Shown: one piece after another, positions 14,072 to 22,593 of the stretch
Position numbering within the stretch: the stretch's first letter is position 1
How the letters are laid out: the number at the start of each line of letters is the position of its first letter
Source: JBDUCV01 sp040003255
GTDB lineage: Bacteria > Actinomycetota > Actinomycetes > Mycobacteriales > Jatrophihabitantaceae
Assembly: GCA_040003255.1 (NCBI GenBank)
Contig: JBDUCV010000005.1
Coordinates: forward strand, 1-56,509
Reading direction: 5' to 3'
Length of the DNA stretch: 56,509 bases
Made by a program: the position numbers and the translations under genes
The notes under the pieces: generated by a model
What the model was told of the DNA's origin: nothing
Seen by the model: the letters and a program-made list of their open reading frames with translations, nothing else
Databases searched by the model: none

Positions 14072-15757
14072 CTAGCCGCAGACGGCGCCGCTCGCGGCTG
14101 AACCGACCAGCTTCGCGTACTTGCCCAGTACCCCGTAGTCGAAGCGCCGAGGCAGCGGCTTCCAGCCGGCACGTCGGCGTTCGAGTTCGGCGCCATCCAC
14201 CACTAGATCGAGCGAACGGGTGGACATGTCGAGGCGGATCCGGTCGCCGTCCTGCACGAGGGCGATCGGGCCACCCACGGCCGCCTCGGGAGCAACGTGA
14301 CCGACGCACAGTCCGGTCGTCCCGCCGGAGAACCGACCGTCCGTGAGCAGCAACACGTCCTTGCCAAGGCCAGCGCCCTTGATGGCGCCGGTGACGGCGA
14401 GCATCTCGCGCATGCCAGGGCCGCCCTTGGGCCCTTCCCACCGGATCACCACGACATCGCCGGAACGCAACTTGCCGGCCGCGACCGCGTCCATCGCCCT
14501 TTGCTCGCCGTCAAACACGCGGGCCGTGCCATCCCATCGATCCGAGTCCAGACCCGCGCTCTTCACCACGGCACCTTCCGGAGCCAGCGATCCGTGCAGG
14601 ATCGTCAGCCCACCGGTGGGGTGGATTGGGTCGGCGAGCGCGTGGATGACCGTGCCGTCCGGATCGGCGGGGCTGACTTCAGCAAGGTTTTCGGCAACGG
14701 TTGTTCCGGTGACGGTGAGCGCGTCACCGTGCAGCAGTCCGGCGTCGAGCAGCGCCTTCATGACGACGGGGACGCCACCGACCGCGTCGACATCAGCCAT
14801 CACGTATCGGCCGAACGGCTTGACGTCGGCGAGATGTGGCACCCGATCGCCGATGCGGTTGAAATCGTCCAGGTCCAGATCAACCTTGGCCTCATTCGCG
14901 ATCGCGAGCAGGTGAAGCACCGCATTCGTCGAACCGCCCAGTGCCATGACGACGGCAATCGCGTTCTCGAAAGCTTGCCGGGTGAGGATTTGCCGAGCGG
15001 TGACGCCGGCGTCGATCAAGTGGACGACGGCTTCGCCCGAGCGTTCGGCGTAGATATCGCGGCGCGAATCAGGTGCGGGCGGTGACGCGGACCCGGGCAG
15101 CGACATGCCGAGCGCCTCGGCCGCGCAGGCCATCGTGTTGGCGGTGAACATGCCCCCGCATGCGCCCTCGCCTGGGCAGACCGCGCGCTCGAGGGCATCG
15201 AGGTCCTCGCGGGTGATCTTGCCGGCCAGACAGGCGCCCACCGCCTCGAACGCATCGACGATCGTCACATCGCGCCCGTCGAGCCGGCCGGGCAGCGTCG
15301 AGCCTGCGTAGAGGAAGACGGCCGCGACATCGAGCCGGGCCGCGGCCATCAGCATGCCGGGCAGCGATTTGTCGCATCCGGCGAGCAACACCGCGCCGTC
15401 GAGTTGCTCGGCGCGAAAGACCGTCTCGACCGAGTCCGCGATGACCTCGCGCGACACGAGCGAGTAGTGCATGCCGTCGTGGCCCATCGAGATGCCGTCG
15501 GAGATGGAGATCGTGCCGAACTCGAGCGGAAACCCGTCGGCACCCCGGACACCGATCTTCGCCTGTTTGGCCAGCCGATCGAGCGACAGGTTGCACGGGG
15601 TGATCTCGTTCCACGACGAGGCGACCCCGATCTGCGGCTTGCGCCAGTCGTCGTCGCCCATGCCGACTGCTCGCAGCATGCCGCGTGCTCCTGCGCGTTC
15701 GATGCCGTCGGTGACGATGCCACTGTGCGGCTTGCGGTGCTGGCGTTGGCTGCTCAC
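14072..15757 (-). CDS. ilvD: Dihydroxy-acid dehydratase
   Basis: The 561-residue Fe-S enzyme dehydrates dihydroxyisovalerate and dihydroxymethylvalerate, the step after IlvC. It has the cluster/substrate motifs LLAGCDKSLPGM and CPGEGACGGMFTANTM, plus SDGISMGHDGM and the C-terminal GRFSGGTTGLCVGHVAPEA. The GTG at 15757 is chosen because protein similarity begins there and TAGGGT lies 7 nt upstream with no Shine-Dalgarno; the in-frame extension to 16057 runs through the opposite gene and is not coding. It is separate from the ilvB operon, under its own promoter. Confidence 0.96.
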   Translation of the reverse strand: MSSQRQHRKPHSGIVTDGIERAGARGMLRAVGMGDDDWRKPQIGVASSWNEITPCNLSLDRLAKQAKIGVRGADGFPLEFGTISISDGISMGHDGMHYSLVSREVIADSVETVFRAEQLDGAVLLAGCDKSLPGMLMAAARLDVAAVFLYAGSTLPGRLDGRDVTIVDAFEAVGACLAGKITREDLDALERAVCPGEGACGGMFTANTMACAAEALGMSLPGSASPPAPDSRRDIYAERSGEAVVHLIDAGVTARQILTRQAFENAIAVVMALGGSTNAVLHLLAIANEAKVDLDLDDFNRIGDRVPHLADVKPFGRYVMADVDAVGGVPVVMKALLDAGLLHGDALTVTGTTVAENLAEVSPADPDGTVIHALADPIHPTGGLTILHGSLAPEGAVVKSAGLDSDRWDGTARVFDGEQRAMDAVAAGKLRSGDVVVIRWEGPKGGPGMREMLAVTGAIKGAGLGKDVLLLTDGRFSGGTTGLCVGHVAPEAAVGGPIALVQDGDRIRLDMSTRSLDLVVDGAELERRRAGWKPLPRRFDYGVLGKYAKLVGSAASGAVCG

Positions 15758-15764
15758 CGGGCAA

Positions 15765-15781
15765 ACCCTACGACGTAGGCT
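15765..15781. promoter_or_regulatory. Back-to-back -10 elements of ilvD and the PH-domain gene
   Basis: ACCCTACG and CGTAGGCT flank a central A. Read outward they give TAGGGT for ilvD (minus, 15765-15770) and TAGGCT for the divergent gene (plus, 15776-15781). Each lies 7 nt before a GTG start (15757 and 15789). The inner CTACGACGTAG is an 11-bp near-perfect palindrome. The two promoters can hardly be used at the same moment. Confidence 0.55.
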
Positions 15782-15788
15782 CGCTCGG

Positions 15789-16208
15789 GTGGCCGCCGCT
15801 ACCGCTGCACGACCCCGGACCTTCCGGTTGTCGCGAGCGGCGTACTTCGTGGTGCTGTTCCTGGCGCTGGGAGTAACGGCGCTGGTGCAACGACCGATTT
15901 TCGCGTTGCTGTACCTACTGCCGATCGGGGCGATCGTCTTCATTCGTCGTACGGCCACCGTCGTCGATCCCAGCGAGGGAATCACCGTCCGCGCGCTGAT
16001 CGGGCAGACGCGGGTGGCGTGGGATGACATACGCGGACTATCGCTCACTGGCCGCAACCTCTATCTCGTCACCTCGGACGGTGCCCTGCGCCTGCCCTGC
16101 GTGCGCATCGTGGATCTCGCCGCAGTGTCGGCGGCGAGCGGCGGCCACTTGCCCGAACTGCCCGAGGCAACGCCCAAGTACGCCCCAAGTGGGCGGCGCC
16201 GCCGCTGA
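15789..16208 (+). CDS. PH-domain membrane protein (Cfp6-like)
   Basis: A 139-residue protein from GTG 15789. A basic N-terminus is followed by two close hydrophobic segments (AYFVVLFLALGVTALV and IFALLYLLPIGAIVFI). A bacterial PH-like domain then reads VDPSEGITVRALIGQTRVAWDDIRGLSL and NLYLVTSDGALRLPCVRI. This architecture and its place next to the ilv genes match Cfp6 (Rv3004) of M. tuberculosis as I remember it. The function of that family is unknown. There is no Shine-Dalgarno, and the -10 element TAGGCT lies 7 nt upstream. The C-terminus is short and basic. Confidence 0.82.
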   Translation: MAAATAARPRTFRLSRAAYFVVLFLALGVTALVQRPIFALLYLLPIGAIVFIRRTATVVDPSEGITVRALIGQTRVAWDDIRGLSLTGRNLYLVTSDGALRLPCVRIVDLAAVSAASGGHLPELPEATPKYAPSGRRRR

Positions 16209-16216
16209 GTGGCGGA

Positions 16217-17122
16217 TCAGCGGGCGCGCACGACGTTGATCAGCTGCTCACCGCGCGCATAACGACGCACCTGGTCGCCGACCAACTGGTAGGCACGCCG
16301 CTCCCAGCCCAGGGTCCCGCCCCCGATGTGCGGGGTGATGAGCACTCCCGGAGCGGTCCACAGCGGATGATCCGAGGGCAGCGGCTCGGGATCGGTCACG
16401 TCGAGGAAGGCCCGTAGCCGGCGCGACGTCAGCTCGGCGAGGAGCGCATCCGTGTCGACCACGCCGCCGCGCGAAATGTTGATCACCAGGGCGCCGTCGG
16501 GCAACGCGCCGAGGAATGCCGCGTCGACGAGTCCCCACGTGTTCGCGGTGAGCGGGGTGGCCAGCACGACAATGCTGTGGCGCGGCAACAGGTCGGCCAA
16601 TTCGCTCGCGCCGTGCACGCCGTCGCGGGCGGTGTGGCCGACCAGCGTGACCTCGACCTCGAAGGCGCGCAGCCGATCGGCGACCCTGCGGCCGATGTCG
16701 CCCGCGCCAACCACGAGCGCACGCCGACCGGCGAGCTCGTAGGTCTCCAGCGGCGCCCACCTGTGCTCGGCCTGCTGCTCGACCACCTCCGGCAGCCGAC
16801 GCAGCAACGCTAAGATGCCGGTCAGCGCGAGTTCAGCTGTCGACGAACCGTGCACCCCGCGGCCGTTGCAAAGCACCACGCCGTCCGGGATGACTGGCAG
16901 CCACGGCTCGAAGCCGGCGGTTAGTAGCTGCACTACCCGCAGCCCAGGCATCGCGGCGAACTTGTCGAGCGCCCCCGGCAGGTACGGAGGCACCCAGAAC
17001 TCGGTGTCGGCGATTGCGGCGGGCGCCGGATCGCTGCCGTCCCACGCGGCCAGGGGGATACCGTCGGGCAACTCGCCGAGCATTTCGACGGCGTCCCCGC
17101 TCGGCAGGGTAAGCGTGCGCAC
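16217..17122 (-). CDS. D-isomer specific 2-hydroxyacid dehydrogenase
   Basis: A 301-residue NAD(P)-dependent dehydrogenase. It has the Rossmann motif VVGAGDIGRRVADRL, then LATPLTANTWGLVDAAFL, NISRGGVVDTDALL with the substrate Arg, DVTDPEPLPSDHPLW with the Glu/Asp pair, and ITPHIGG with the catalytic His. Phosphoglycerate, glyoxylate/hydroxypyruvate or other 2-ketoacid substrates are possible. It is much shorter than the SerA1 form (about 530 residues) that sits in this neighbourhood in mycobacteria, so I do not call it serA. The start is GTG 17122 with TAACCT 6 nt upstream, probably leaderless. It ends 8 bp after the convergent PH-domain gene. Confidence 0.9.
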   Translation of the reverse strand: MRTLTLPSGDAVEMLGELPDGIPLAAWDGSDPAPAAIADTEFWVPPYLPGALDKFAAMPGLRVVQLLTAGFEPWLPVIPDGVVLCNGRGVHGSSTAELALTGILALLRRLPEVVEQQAEHRWAPLETYELAGRRALVVGAGDIGRRVADRLRAFEVEVTLVGHTARDGVHGASELADLLPRHSIVVLATPLTANTWGLVDAAFLGALPDGALVINISRGGVVDTDALLAELTSRRLRAFLDVTDPEPLPSDHPLWTAPGVLITPHIGGGTLGWERRAYQLVGDQVRRYARGEQLINVVRAR

Positions 17123-17218
17123 GAGCGCAGGTTAGCGAGCCGAGCGCCGCATGGCGTGCGCGGCAACCGGGCCGGGGCCTGCGTGCCGCGCACAGCAACC
17201 GCAGGCACACTGGGGCTC

Positions 17219-18445
17219 ATGCGCCGACCGAGCCGCAGGACCGTGGGGCTGTTGCTCGCCGCCTCACTCCTCGCCGGCTGCGGCGTCGGAGCCGACGCCA
17301 AAGCCCCTGACTGGCGGCCCAAACCGTCGTTCAACGCCGAAGGCGGTCCGAACGCGCAGCTGCCCACGCCCGGCGGGCCGCCCCCCAACGGCAGCCAGTC
17401 CGCCCCTTCACCCGGGTCGGGGCCGCCCAATCCTCCGACCGGTACCTCCGGTCCCGATCCGGCGGTCGTGGCAACCGGACTCGGCGCGCCCACCGGCATC
17501 GCCCCGATGCCCGACGGCACCGCTCTCGTCGGCGAACGCAGGACCGGGCGAATCGTTCGGGTGCAACCACAGCCAGGCCAGCCGGTGACGGCGGTACGCA
17601 CCCTGGCCGGCCTCGACGGTAGCGGCGACGGGGGTTTGCTCGACCTCGCCCTTTCGCCCACGTTCGCCGAGGACAACCTGATCTACGCCTACGTCACGAC
17701 CTCCACTGACGACCGGGTTGTCGACTTCACCCTGACCGGTCCAGTAACCCCGGTGCTGACCGGCATCCCCAAGGGCGCCACCGCAAACACCGGTCGGCTG
17801 GCCTTCGCCACGGACGGAAGCCTTTACGTCGGCACCGGTGACATAGGGAACCCCGCACTCGCCGCCTCGCCAATCAGCCTTGCGGGCAAGGTGCTGCGGG
17901 TCGATGCGATCGGTCACCCGGCGGCTGGCAACCCGGTCGCCGGTTCGGCGGTGTTCACCCGTGGCCACCATGTCGTGGATGGGCTGTGCCTGGATCCGCA
18001 GTCCGGCGTGGTGTTCGAGGCAGAGCGTGGCGCCACCGCGTCGGCCCCCGACGAGGTCAATGCGCTGGTCGGCGGACGCGACTACGGCCCGCCGGCATCC
18101 GGTTCAGGGAGCAGTGCGCCGGCTGCCACGCTGGCCGGTGACCGCAGCGGCGTCGGAGGCTGTGCAGTGCTCAGTCGCCACCTGTTTGTGACCTCGCGCG
18201 ATGGACGGGCGCTGATGAGCGCGCCCCTCAAGACCACCACGTCCGGCGTCGGCCCGGAGATCGGTGACTTCACCGATCTAATCAACAGTAAGTACGGCCG
18301 ACTGCTGACGGTCGTCGCCGCACTCGACGGCGCGCTGTGGCTCACGACGTCCAACAAGGACGGACGGGGCAATCCGGTGGCCGACGACGATCGCGTCCTC
18401 CGCCTCGTCCCCTCCGGAGGCGGCGCGGGAAGCCCGCCGGTCTGA
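17219..18445 (+). CDS. Lipoprotein with glucose/sorbosone dehydrogenase-like beta-propeller (LppZ-like)
   Basis: A 408-residue exported protein. The N-terminus (MRRPSRRTVGLLLAASLLAGC) is a lipoprotein signal with lipobox LLAGC; the Cys anchors lipid. A Pro/Gly/Ser-rich linker to about residue 75 leads to a propeller related to PQQ-dependent sugar dehydrogenases (GLGAPTGIAPMPDGTALVGER, GDGGLLDLALSPTF, LAFATDGSLYVGTGD, GLCLDPQSGVVFEAERG). It matches the position and type of LppZ (Rv3006) in M. tuberculosis. Whether it binds PQQ or acts as an enzyme is unknown. The ATG is chosen because the signal peptide starts there. Confidence 0.85.
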   Translation: MRRPSRRTVGLLLAASLLAGCGVGADAKAPDWRPKPSFNAEGGPNAQLPTPGGPPPNGSQSAPSPGSGPPNPPTGTSGPDPAVVATGLGAPTGIAPMPDGTALVGERRTGRIVRVQPQPGQPVTAVRTLAGLDGSGDGGLLDLALSPTFAEDNLIYAYVTTSTDDRVVDFTLTGPVTPVLTGIPKGATANTGRLAFATDGSLYVGTGDIGNPALAASPISLAGKVLRVDAIGHPAAGNPVAGSAVFTRGHHVVDGLCLDPQSGVVFEAERGATASAPDEVNALVGGRDYGPPASGSGSSAPAATLAGDRSGVGGCAVLSRHLFVTSRDGRALMSAPLKTTTSGVGPEIGDFTDLINSKYGRLLTVVAALDGALWLTTSNKDGRGNPVADDDRVLRLVPSGGGAGSPPV

Positions 18446-18486
18446 TCCGTCGCCGCCCCGGCGGATCAAAGATCCAAACACTGGTA

Positions 18487-19977
18487 TCACTCGTCGACGC
18501 CGAGTCGCTGAAGCAGGATCGCCCGCACGCGCGCGGCATCGGCCTGGCCACGAGTCGCCTTCATGACAGCGCCCACCAGCACGCCGACCGCCGGGATCTT
18601 GCCGCCGCGAACCTTCTCGGCAACGTCCGGATGGGCGGCGATCGCCTCATCGGCGGCGCTGCCCAGCTCGCCGGTGTCGGACACCACCACCAGCCCGCGT
18701 TCGGCCACGACCGCGTCCACATCGGCGCCGGTCTCGAGCACGCCGTCGACGGCCTGCCGGGCGAGCGCCGAGGACAGGCTGCCGTCGGCAACCAACGCGA
18801 CGACTCGGGCTACCTGTGCCGGAGTGATCGGCAGTTCGGCCGGCTCGACGTCGCGCGCGTTCGCCTGCTGCGCCAGGTAGCCGAGCCACCAGTTGCGCGC
18901 CTCGGCCACCGGAGCCCCGGCATCGACGGTCCTCGCGACGAGGTCGACCACCCCGGCGTTGGCCAAATGGCGCATGTCGTCGGCCGTCAACCCCAGGGAC
19001 TCGGTCATCCGGAGACGCCGAGCCGCCGGGAGCTCGGGCAGCTTCGCCCGGATCTGCTCCACCCATTGCGGATCGGGCGCCACCGGCACCAGATCGGGTT
19101 CGGGAAAGTAGCGGTAGTCGGTGGCTTCCTCCTTGCTACGACCCGGACTCGTGTCGCCGCTTGTCTCGGAATAGTGCCGGGTCTCCTGGACGATGCGGAC
19201 GCCCGCGTCGAGCAGCGCGGCCTGGCGAATCATCTCCGAACGCACTGCCCGTTCGACACTGCGCAGCGAGTTGACGTTCTTGGTCTCGGTGCGGGTGCCC
19301 CACTGTGACGAGCCGAGCGGGGCAAGTGACGTGTTGACGTCGCAACGCAGCGAGCCCTGCTCCATCCGGACATCACTGACCTCGAGCGTGCGGAGCAGGT
19401 CACGCAGCTCGGTGACGTAAGCGCGGGCGACATCGGGGGCCAGGGCACCGGTCCCCGGCACCGGCTTGGTGACGATCTCGACGAGAGGTATGCCGGCCCG
19501 GTTGTAGTCGATGAGCGAGTAGTCCGCGCCGTGAATTCGTCCGGACGTGCCCACGTGGGTGTTCTTTCCGGTGTCCTCCTCCAGGTGCACCCGCTCGATC
19601 CCGATGCGGTAGGTGGTGCCCTGGACGTCGATGTCAAGAAACCCGTCGACGCACAACGGCTCGTCGTACTGCGAAGTCTGGAAGTTCTTGGGCATGTCCG
19701 GGTAGAAGTAGTTCTTGCGCGCGAACCGGCACCACGGCGCGATGGAGCAATGCAATGCCAGACCGATCTTGATGGTGGACTCGATCGCGATCTCGTTGGC
19801 GACTGGAAGGGAGCCCGGCAAGCCGAGACAGACCGGGCAGGTCTGGGTGTTGGGCTCGGCGCCGAATTCGGTCGAGCAACCGCAGAACATCTTCGAGATA
19901 GTGCCGAGCTCGACGTGCGTCTCGAGACCGATCACCGGTTCGTAGCGCGCCACGACGTCGTCCAGGGTGGGCGTCAT
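18487..19977 (-). CDS. gatB: Aspartyl/glutamyl-tRNA amidotransferase subunit B
   Basis: The 496-residue tRNA-binding and kinase subunit of the transamidosome. It has the N-terminal YEPVIGLETHVELGT, a zinc-type Cys cluster (FCGCSTEFG and TCPVCLGLPGSLP), RKNYFYPDMPKNFQTSQYD, HLEEDTGK and DYNRAGIPLVEI. A C-terminal helical/YqeY-type tail runs from about 350 to 496. It activates Glu-tRNA-Gln (and Asp-tRNA-Asn) by phosphorylation. The ATG overlaps the gatA stop (ATGA). It is the last gene of gatC-gatA-gatB. Confidence 0.97.
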   Translation of the reverse strand: MTPTLDDVVARYEPVIGLETHVELGTISKMFCGCSTEFGAEPNTQTCPVCLGLPGSLPVANEIAIESTIKIGLALHCSIAPWCRFARKNYFYPDMPKNFQTSQYDEPLCVDGFLDIDVQGTTYRIGIERVHLEEDTGKNTHVGTSGRIHGADYSLIDYNRAGIPLVEIVTKPVPGTGALAPDVARAYVTELRDLLRTLEVSDVRMEQGSLRCDVNTSLAPLGSSQWGTRTETKNVNSLRSVERAVRSEMIRQAALLDAGVRIVQETRHYSETSGDTSPGRSKEEATDYRYFPEPDLVPVAPDPQWVEQIRAKLPELPAARRLRMTESLGLTADDMRHLANAGVVDLVARTVDAGAPVAEARNWWLGYLAQQANARDVEPAELPITPAQVARVVALVADGSLSSALARQAVDGVLETGADVDAVVAERGLVVVSDTGELGSAADEAIAAHPDVAEKVRGGKIPAVGVLVGAVMKATRGQADAARVRAILLQRLGVDE

Positions 19978-21479
19978 CGGGCCACCTCCAGCTGCGGCGC
20001 GCGGTCCAGGATCGGGCCGTTCGCCGAGGTGTACGCAGCCTCGAACGCGGCGCCCACTCGGTAGCAACGCTCGTCGGCGAGTGCGGGCGCCATCACCTGC
20101 AGGCCGACGGGCAGTCCCTCGCTCAACCCGCACGGCACCGAGATAGCAGGCGTCCCGGACAGCGACGCGGGCAGTGTGCACAAGTCGTTGACGTACATCG
20201 CCATCGGGTCGTCCGCGCGCTCGCCGATGCCGAACGCGACGAACGGCGAGGACGGCGAAATCAGCACATCGGCCCGCTCGAACGCGGCTTGGAAATCGCG
20301 GGCGATCAGCGTGCGCACCTTCTGCGCCTGTCCGTAGTAGGCGTCGTAGTAGCCCGACGACAGCGCGTAGGTGCCGATCATGACTCGCCGCTTGACCTCC
20401 GGCCCGAAGCCGGCTTCGCGGGTGAGGGACATGACCTCTTCGAGGGCGCGCGTTCCGTCGTCGCCGACCCGCAGGCCGTAGCGCACCGCGTCGAAGCGGG
20501 CCAGGTTGGACGAGCACTCGCTCGGGGCGATCAGGTAGTACGCGGGCAGCGCGTACTGGAAGTGCGGGCAGGACACCTCGACGATCTCGGCACCCAGCTC
20601 GCGCAAAGTCGCGACGGCCGCATCAAACGAGGCGAGCACTCCCGGCTGGTAGCCCTCGCCGCCGAGCTCGCGCACCACACCGACTCGCACCCCCGACAGA
20701 TCCGCGCGGGCACCCTCGCGTGCCGCGACCACGACCGGGGCCACCGGCCGCGGCACCGACGTCGAGTCGGCGGGGTCGTAGCCCGCGATCACCTCGTGCA
20801 GTAGCGCGGCGTCAAGCACCGTGCGGCCGAGCGGTCCAGCTTGGTCGAGCGAGGAGGAGAAGGCGATCAGCCCGTAACGCGACACCGAACCGTAGGTCGG
20901 CTTGTGGCCGACGATGCCGGTGACGGCGGCAGGTTGCCGGATCGAACCGCCGGTGTCGGTGCCGATCGCGAGCGGCGCCTCGAACGACGACACCGCTGCA
21001 CTCGACCCGCCCGACGAGCCGCCGGGGACCCGGTTCAGATCCCACGGGTTGTGCGAGACGAAGTACGCGGAGTTCTCGGTGGACGAGCCCATCGCGAATT
21101 CGTCCATGTTCGTCTTGCCGAGCATGACAATGCCCGCGTCCCTGATCCGGCGGGTAATCGTCGCGTCGTAGGGCGGCATCCAGCCTTGCAGGATCTTCGA
21201 TCCCGCGGTGGTCGGCAGGCCCTCGGTGACCACGACGTCCTTCATGGCGAGCGGCACGCCCGCCAGCGGCCCGAGCGTGACGCCTGCGGCGCGCTGTGCG
21301 TCCACCGCGGTTGCGGCGGCAAGTGCACCGTCGGCGTCAACGTGGAGGAAGGCGCGAACCGAGCCGTCGACGGCGTCGATCCGGTCCAGGTGGGCCTGGG
21401 TGACCTCGACGGCGGACACCTGCCCAGATGCGATCAGACCGGCGATCTCGGCGGCGGTACCGCGGATCAGCTCGCTCAT
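19974..21479 (-). CDS. gatA: Aspartyl/glutamyl-tRNA amidotransferase subunit A
   Basis: The 501-residue amidase-signature subunit releases ammonia from glutamine. The catalytic triad is visible as Lys80 (VPLAMKDVV), Ser155 (PGGSSGGSS) and Ser179 (GTDTGGSIRQPA). The NMDEFAMGSSTENSAY and YGSVSRYGLIAFSSSLDQ segments are typical. The ATG at 21479 lies 1 nt from the gatC stop, and the gene overlaps gatB by 4 bp, so all three subunits are made together. The in-frame extension to 21560 overlaps gatC and is not coding. Confidence 0.97.
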   Translation of the reverse strand: MSELIRGTAAEIAGLIASGQVSAVEVTQAHLDRIDAVDGSVRAFLHVDADGALAAATAVDAQRAAGVTLGPLAGVPLAMKDVVVTEGLPTTAGSKILQGWMPPYDATITRRIRDAGIVMLGKTNMDEFAMGSSTENSAYFVSHNPWDLNRVPGGSSGGSSAAVSSFEAPLAIGTDTGGSIRQPAAVTGIVGHKPTYGSVSRYGLIAFSSSLDQAGPLGRTVLDAALLHEVIAGYDPADSTSVPRPVAPVVVAAREGARADLSGVRVGVVRELGGEGYQPGVLASFDAAVATLRELGAEIVEVSCPHFQYALPAYYLIAPSECSSNLARFDAVRYGLRVGDDGTRALEEVMSLTREAGFGPEVKRRVMIGTYALSSGYYDAYYGQAQKVRTLIARDFQAAFERADVLISPSSPFVAFGIGERADDPMAMYVNDLCTLPASLSGTPAISVPCGLSEGLPVGLQVMAPALADERCYRVGAAFEAAYTSANGPILDRAPQLEVAR

Positions 21480-21480
21480 C

Positions 21481-21822
21481 TCACGCCTCGTCCGACAGGA
21501 TGCGCGGCACCCGGAACTTGCCGTCCTCGACAGCCGGGGCGGCGGCAAGCACCGTCGCACGAGGCAACGACGGGCGCAGCTCGTCGGCGCGGAACACGTT
21601 GGTCATCGGCACGGCGTGGGTGGTGGGTGGGATATCCGCCGCGGCGACCTCACCCACCCGGGCCACTGCACCGAGGATCACATCGAGCTGTGAGGCGAAC
21701 AGGTCGAGTTCCTGCTCGGTGACCGCGAGCCGGGCCAGCCGGGCGAGGTGAGCGACATCGTCGCGGCTGATGTGCGCGCTGGATTCAGCGCGGGCGGACT
21801 CCTCGGGCGGGGGGTTGGACAC
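21481..21822 (-). CDS. gatC: Aspartyl/glutamyl-tRNA amidotransferase subunit C
   Basis: A 113-residue helper subunit that holds GatA and GatB together. After a short Pro/Glu/Ala-rich N-terminus it has the family core ISRDDVAHLARLARLAVTEQE, then FASQLDVIL, and the C-terminal LRPSLPRATVLAAAPAVEDG with FRVPRIL. The start is GTG 21822. It has no Shine-Dalgarno and a TAGACT -10 element at 21831-21836, 8 nt upstream, so a leaderless mRNA is likely. It is the first gene of the gat operon. Confidence 0.95.
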   Translation of the reverse strand: MSNPPPEESARAESSAHISRDDVAHLARLARLAVTEQELDLFASQLDVILGAVARVGEVAAADIPPTTHAVPMTNVFRADELRPSLPRATVLAAAPAVEDGKFRVPRILSDEA

Positions 21823-21921
21823 AGAGCGGCAGTCTAGGCGCCCATCCGAACGGGCGTCGCCGCGTTTTGCCGGGGGGCTCGGGTTTACCTTGGCGACATA
21901 TGCAACGGGCAGGCTCTTGGC

Positions 21922-22593
21922 GTGTCCTACTTGCTGCGGCTGGTGTTGCCCGATCGCCCGGGAGCGCTCGGGGCCGTTGCCACCGCCCTCGGCGCGGTGG
22001 GCGCCGACATCCTCAGTCTCGACGTGATCGAGCGGTCGCCGGGCTACGCAATCGACGACCTGGTACTCGAACTGCCCGCCGATCGGCTGGCCGACTCCCT
22101 GGTCAGCGCCGCCGCCGCGGTTCCCGGCGTGCAGGTCGACTCGATCCGCCGTTATGCCGGGTTGCTTGATCCGCACCGGGAGCTGGAACTGCTCGAGGCG
22201 CTCGCCGCGCACCCTGACCGATCCCTGCAATTGCTCACCGACGGCGTCGCCAAGATTTTCCGCGCGGGGTGGGCGATCGTGCTCGACTCAGCTGCCCCCT
22301 ATCCCGACGGGGGTTCGGCCAAGGTGTTGGCGGCAAGCGGAGCGGCTCCTGAGCTGGCTCAGCTGCCGGTGCCTTGGTGGCCGCCTCATCCCGCGCGGCC
22401 GCTCGACCCCGACGACACCTGGGCGCCGGGAGACTGGGCCGCGATGGGCACCGAACTGGCCGTTGCCCCGCTGGGTGCGGGTGCCTTGCTCGTCGGACGC
22501 CCGGCGATGCGCTGGTTACCCGCCGAGTTGGTGCGGCTGAGCCATCTGGCCGCGATCGCCGCCACCGTGACGGCTACCCGCGCAGGCGCCTAA
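21922..22593 (+). CDS. ACT-domain protein
   Basis: A 223-residue protein starting at GTG 21922. Residues 2-50 are an ACT domain (SYLLRLVLPDRPGALGAVATALG, then ADILSLDVIE), normally an amino-acid sensor. The rest, beginning LLDPHRELELLEALAAHPD, resembles a degenerate GAF-like domain and ends LSHLAAIAATVTATRAGA. The same kind of gene lies between gatC and ligA in M. tuberculosis (Rv3013, from memory). Its ligand and target are unknown. A weak GCAGG lies 8 nt before the start. It faces away from gatC and its stop overlaps the stop of the convergent acyltransferase gene by 4 bp. Confidence 0.78.
   Translation: MSYLLRLVLPDRPGALGAVATALGAVGADILSLDVIERSPGYAIDDLVLELPADRLADSLVSAAAAVPGVQVDSIRRYAGLLDPHRELELLEALAAHPDRSLQLLTDGVAKIFRAGWAIVLDSAAPYPDGGSAKVLAASGAAPELAQLPVPWWPPHPARPLDPDDTWAPGDWAAMGTELAVAPLGAGALLVGRPAMRWLPAELVRLSHLAAIAATVTATRAGA

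Noticed and set aside
15758..16057. In-frame N-terminal extension of ilvD
   Set aside because: It runs through the divergent promoter and antisense to the PH-domain gene, with no similarity to the family.
16217..17122. serA (phosphoglycerate dehydrogenase)
   Set aside because: The protein lacks the long C-terminal domains of actinobacterial SerA and the substrate cannot be fixed from motifs.
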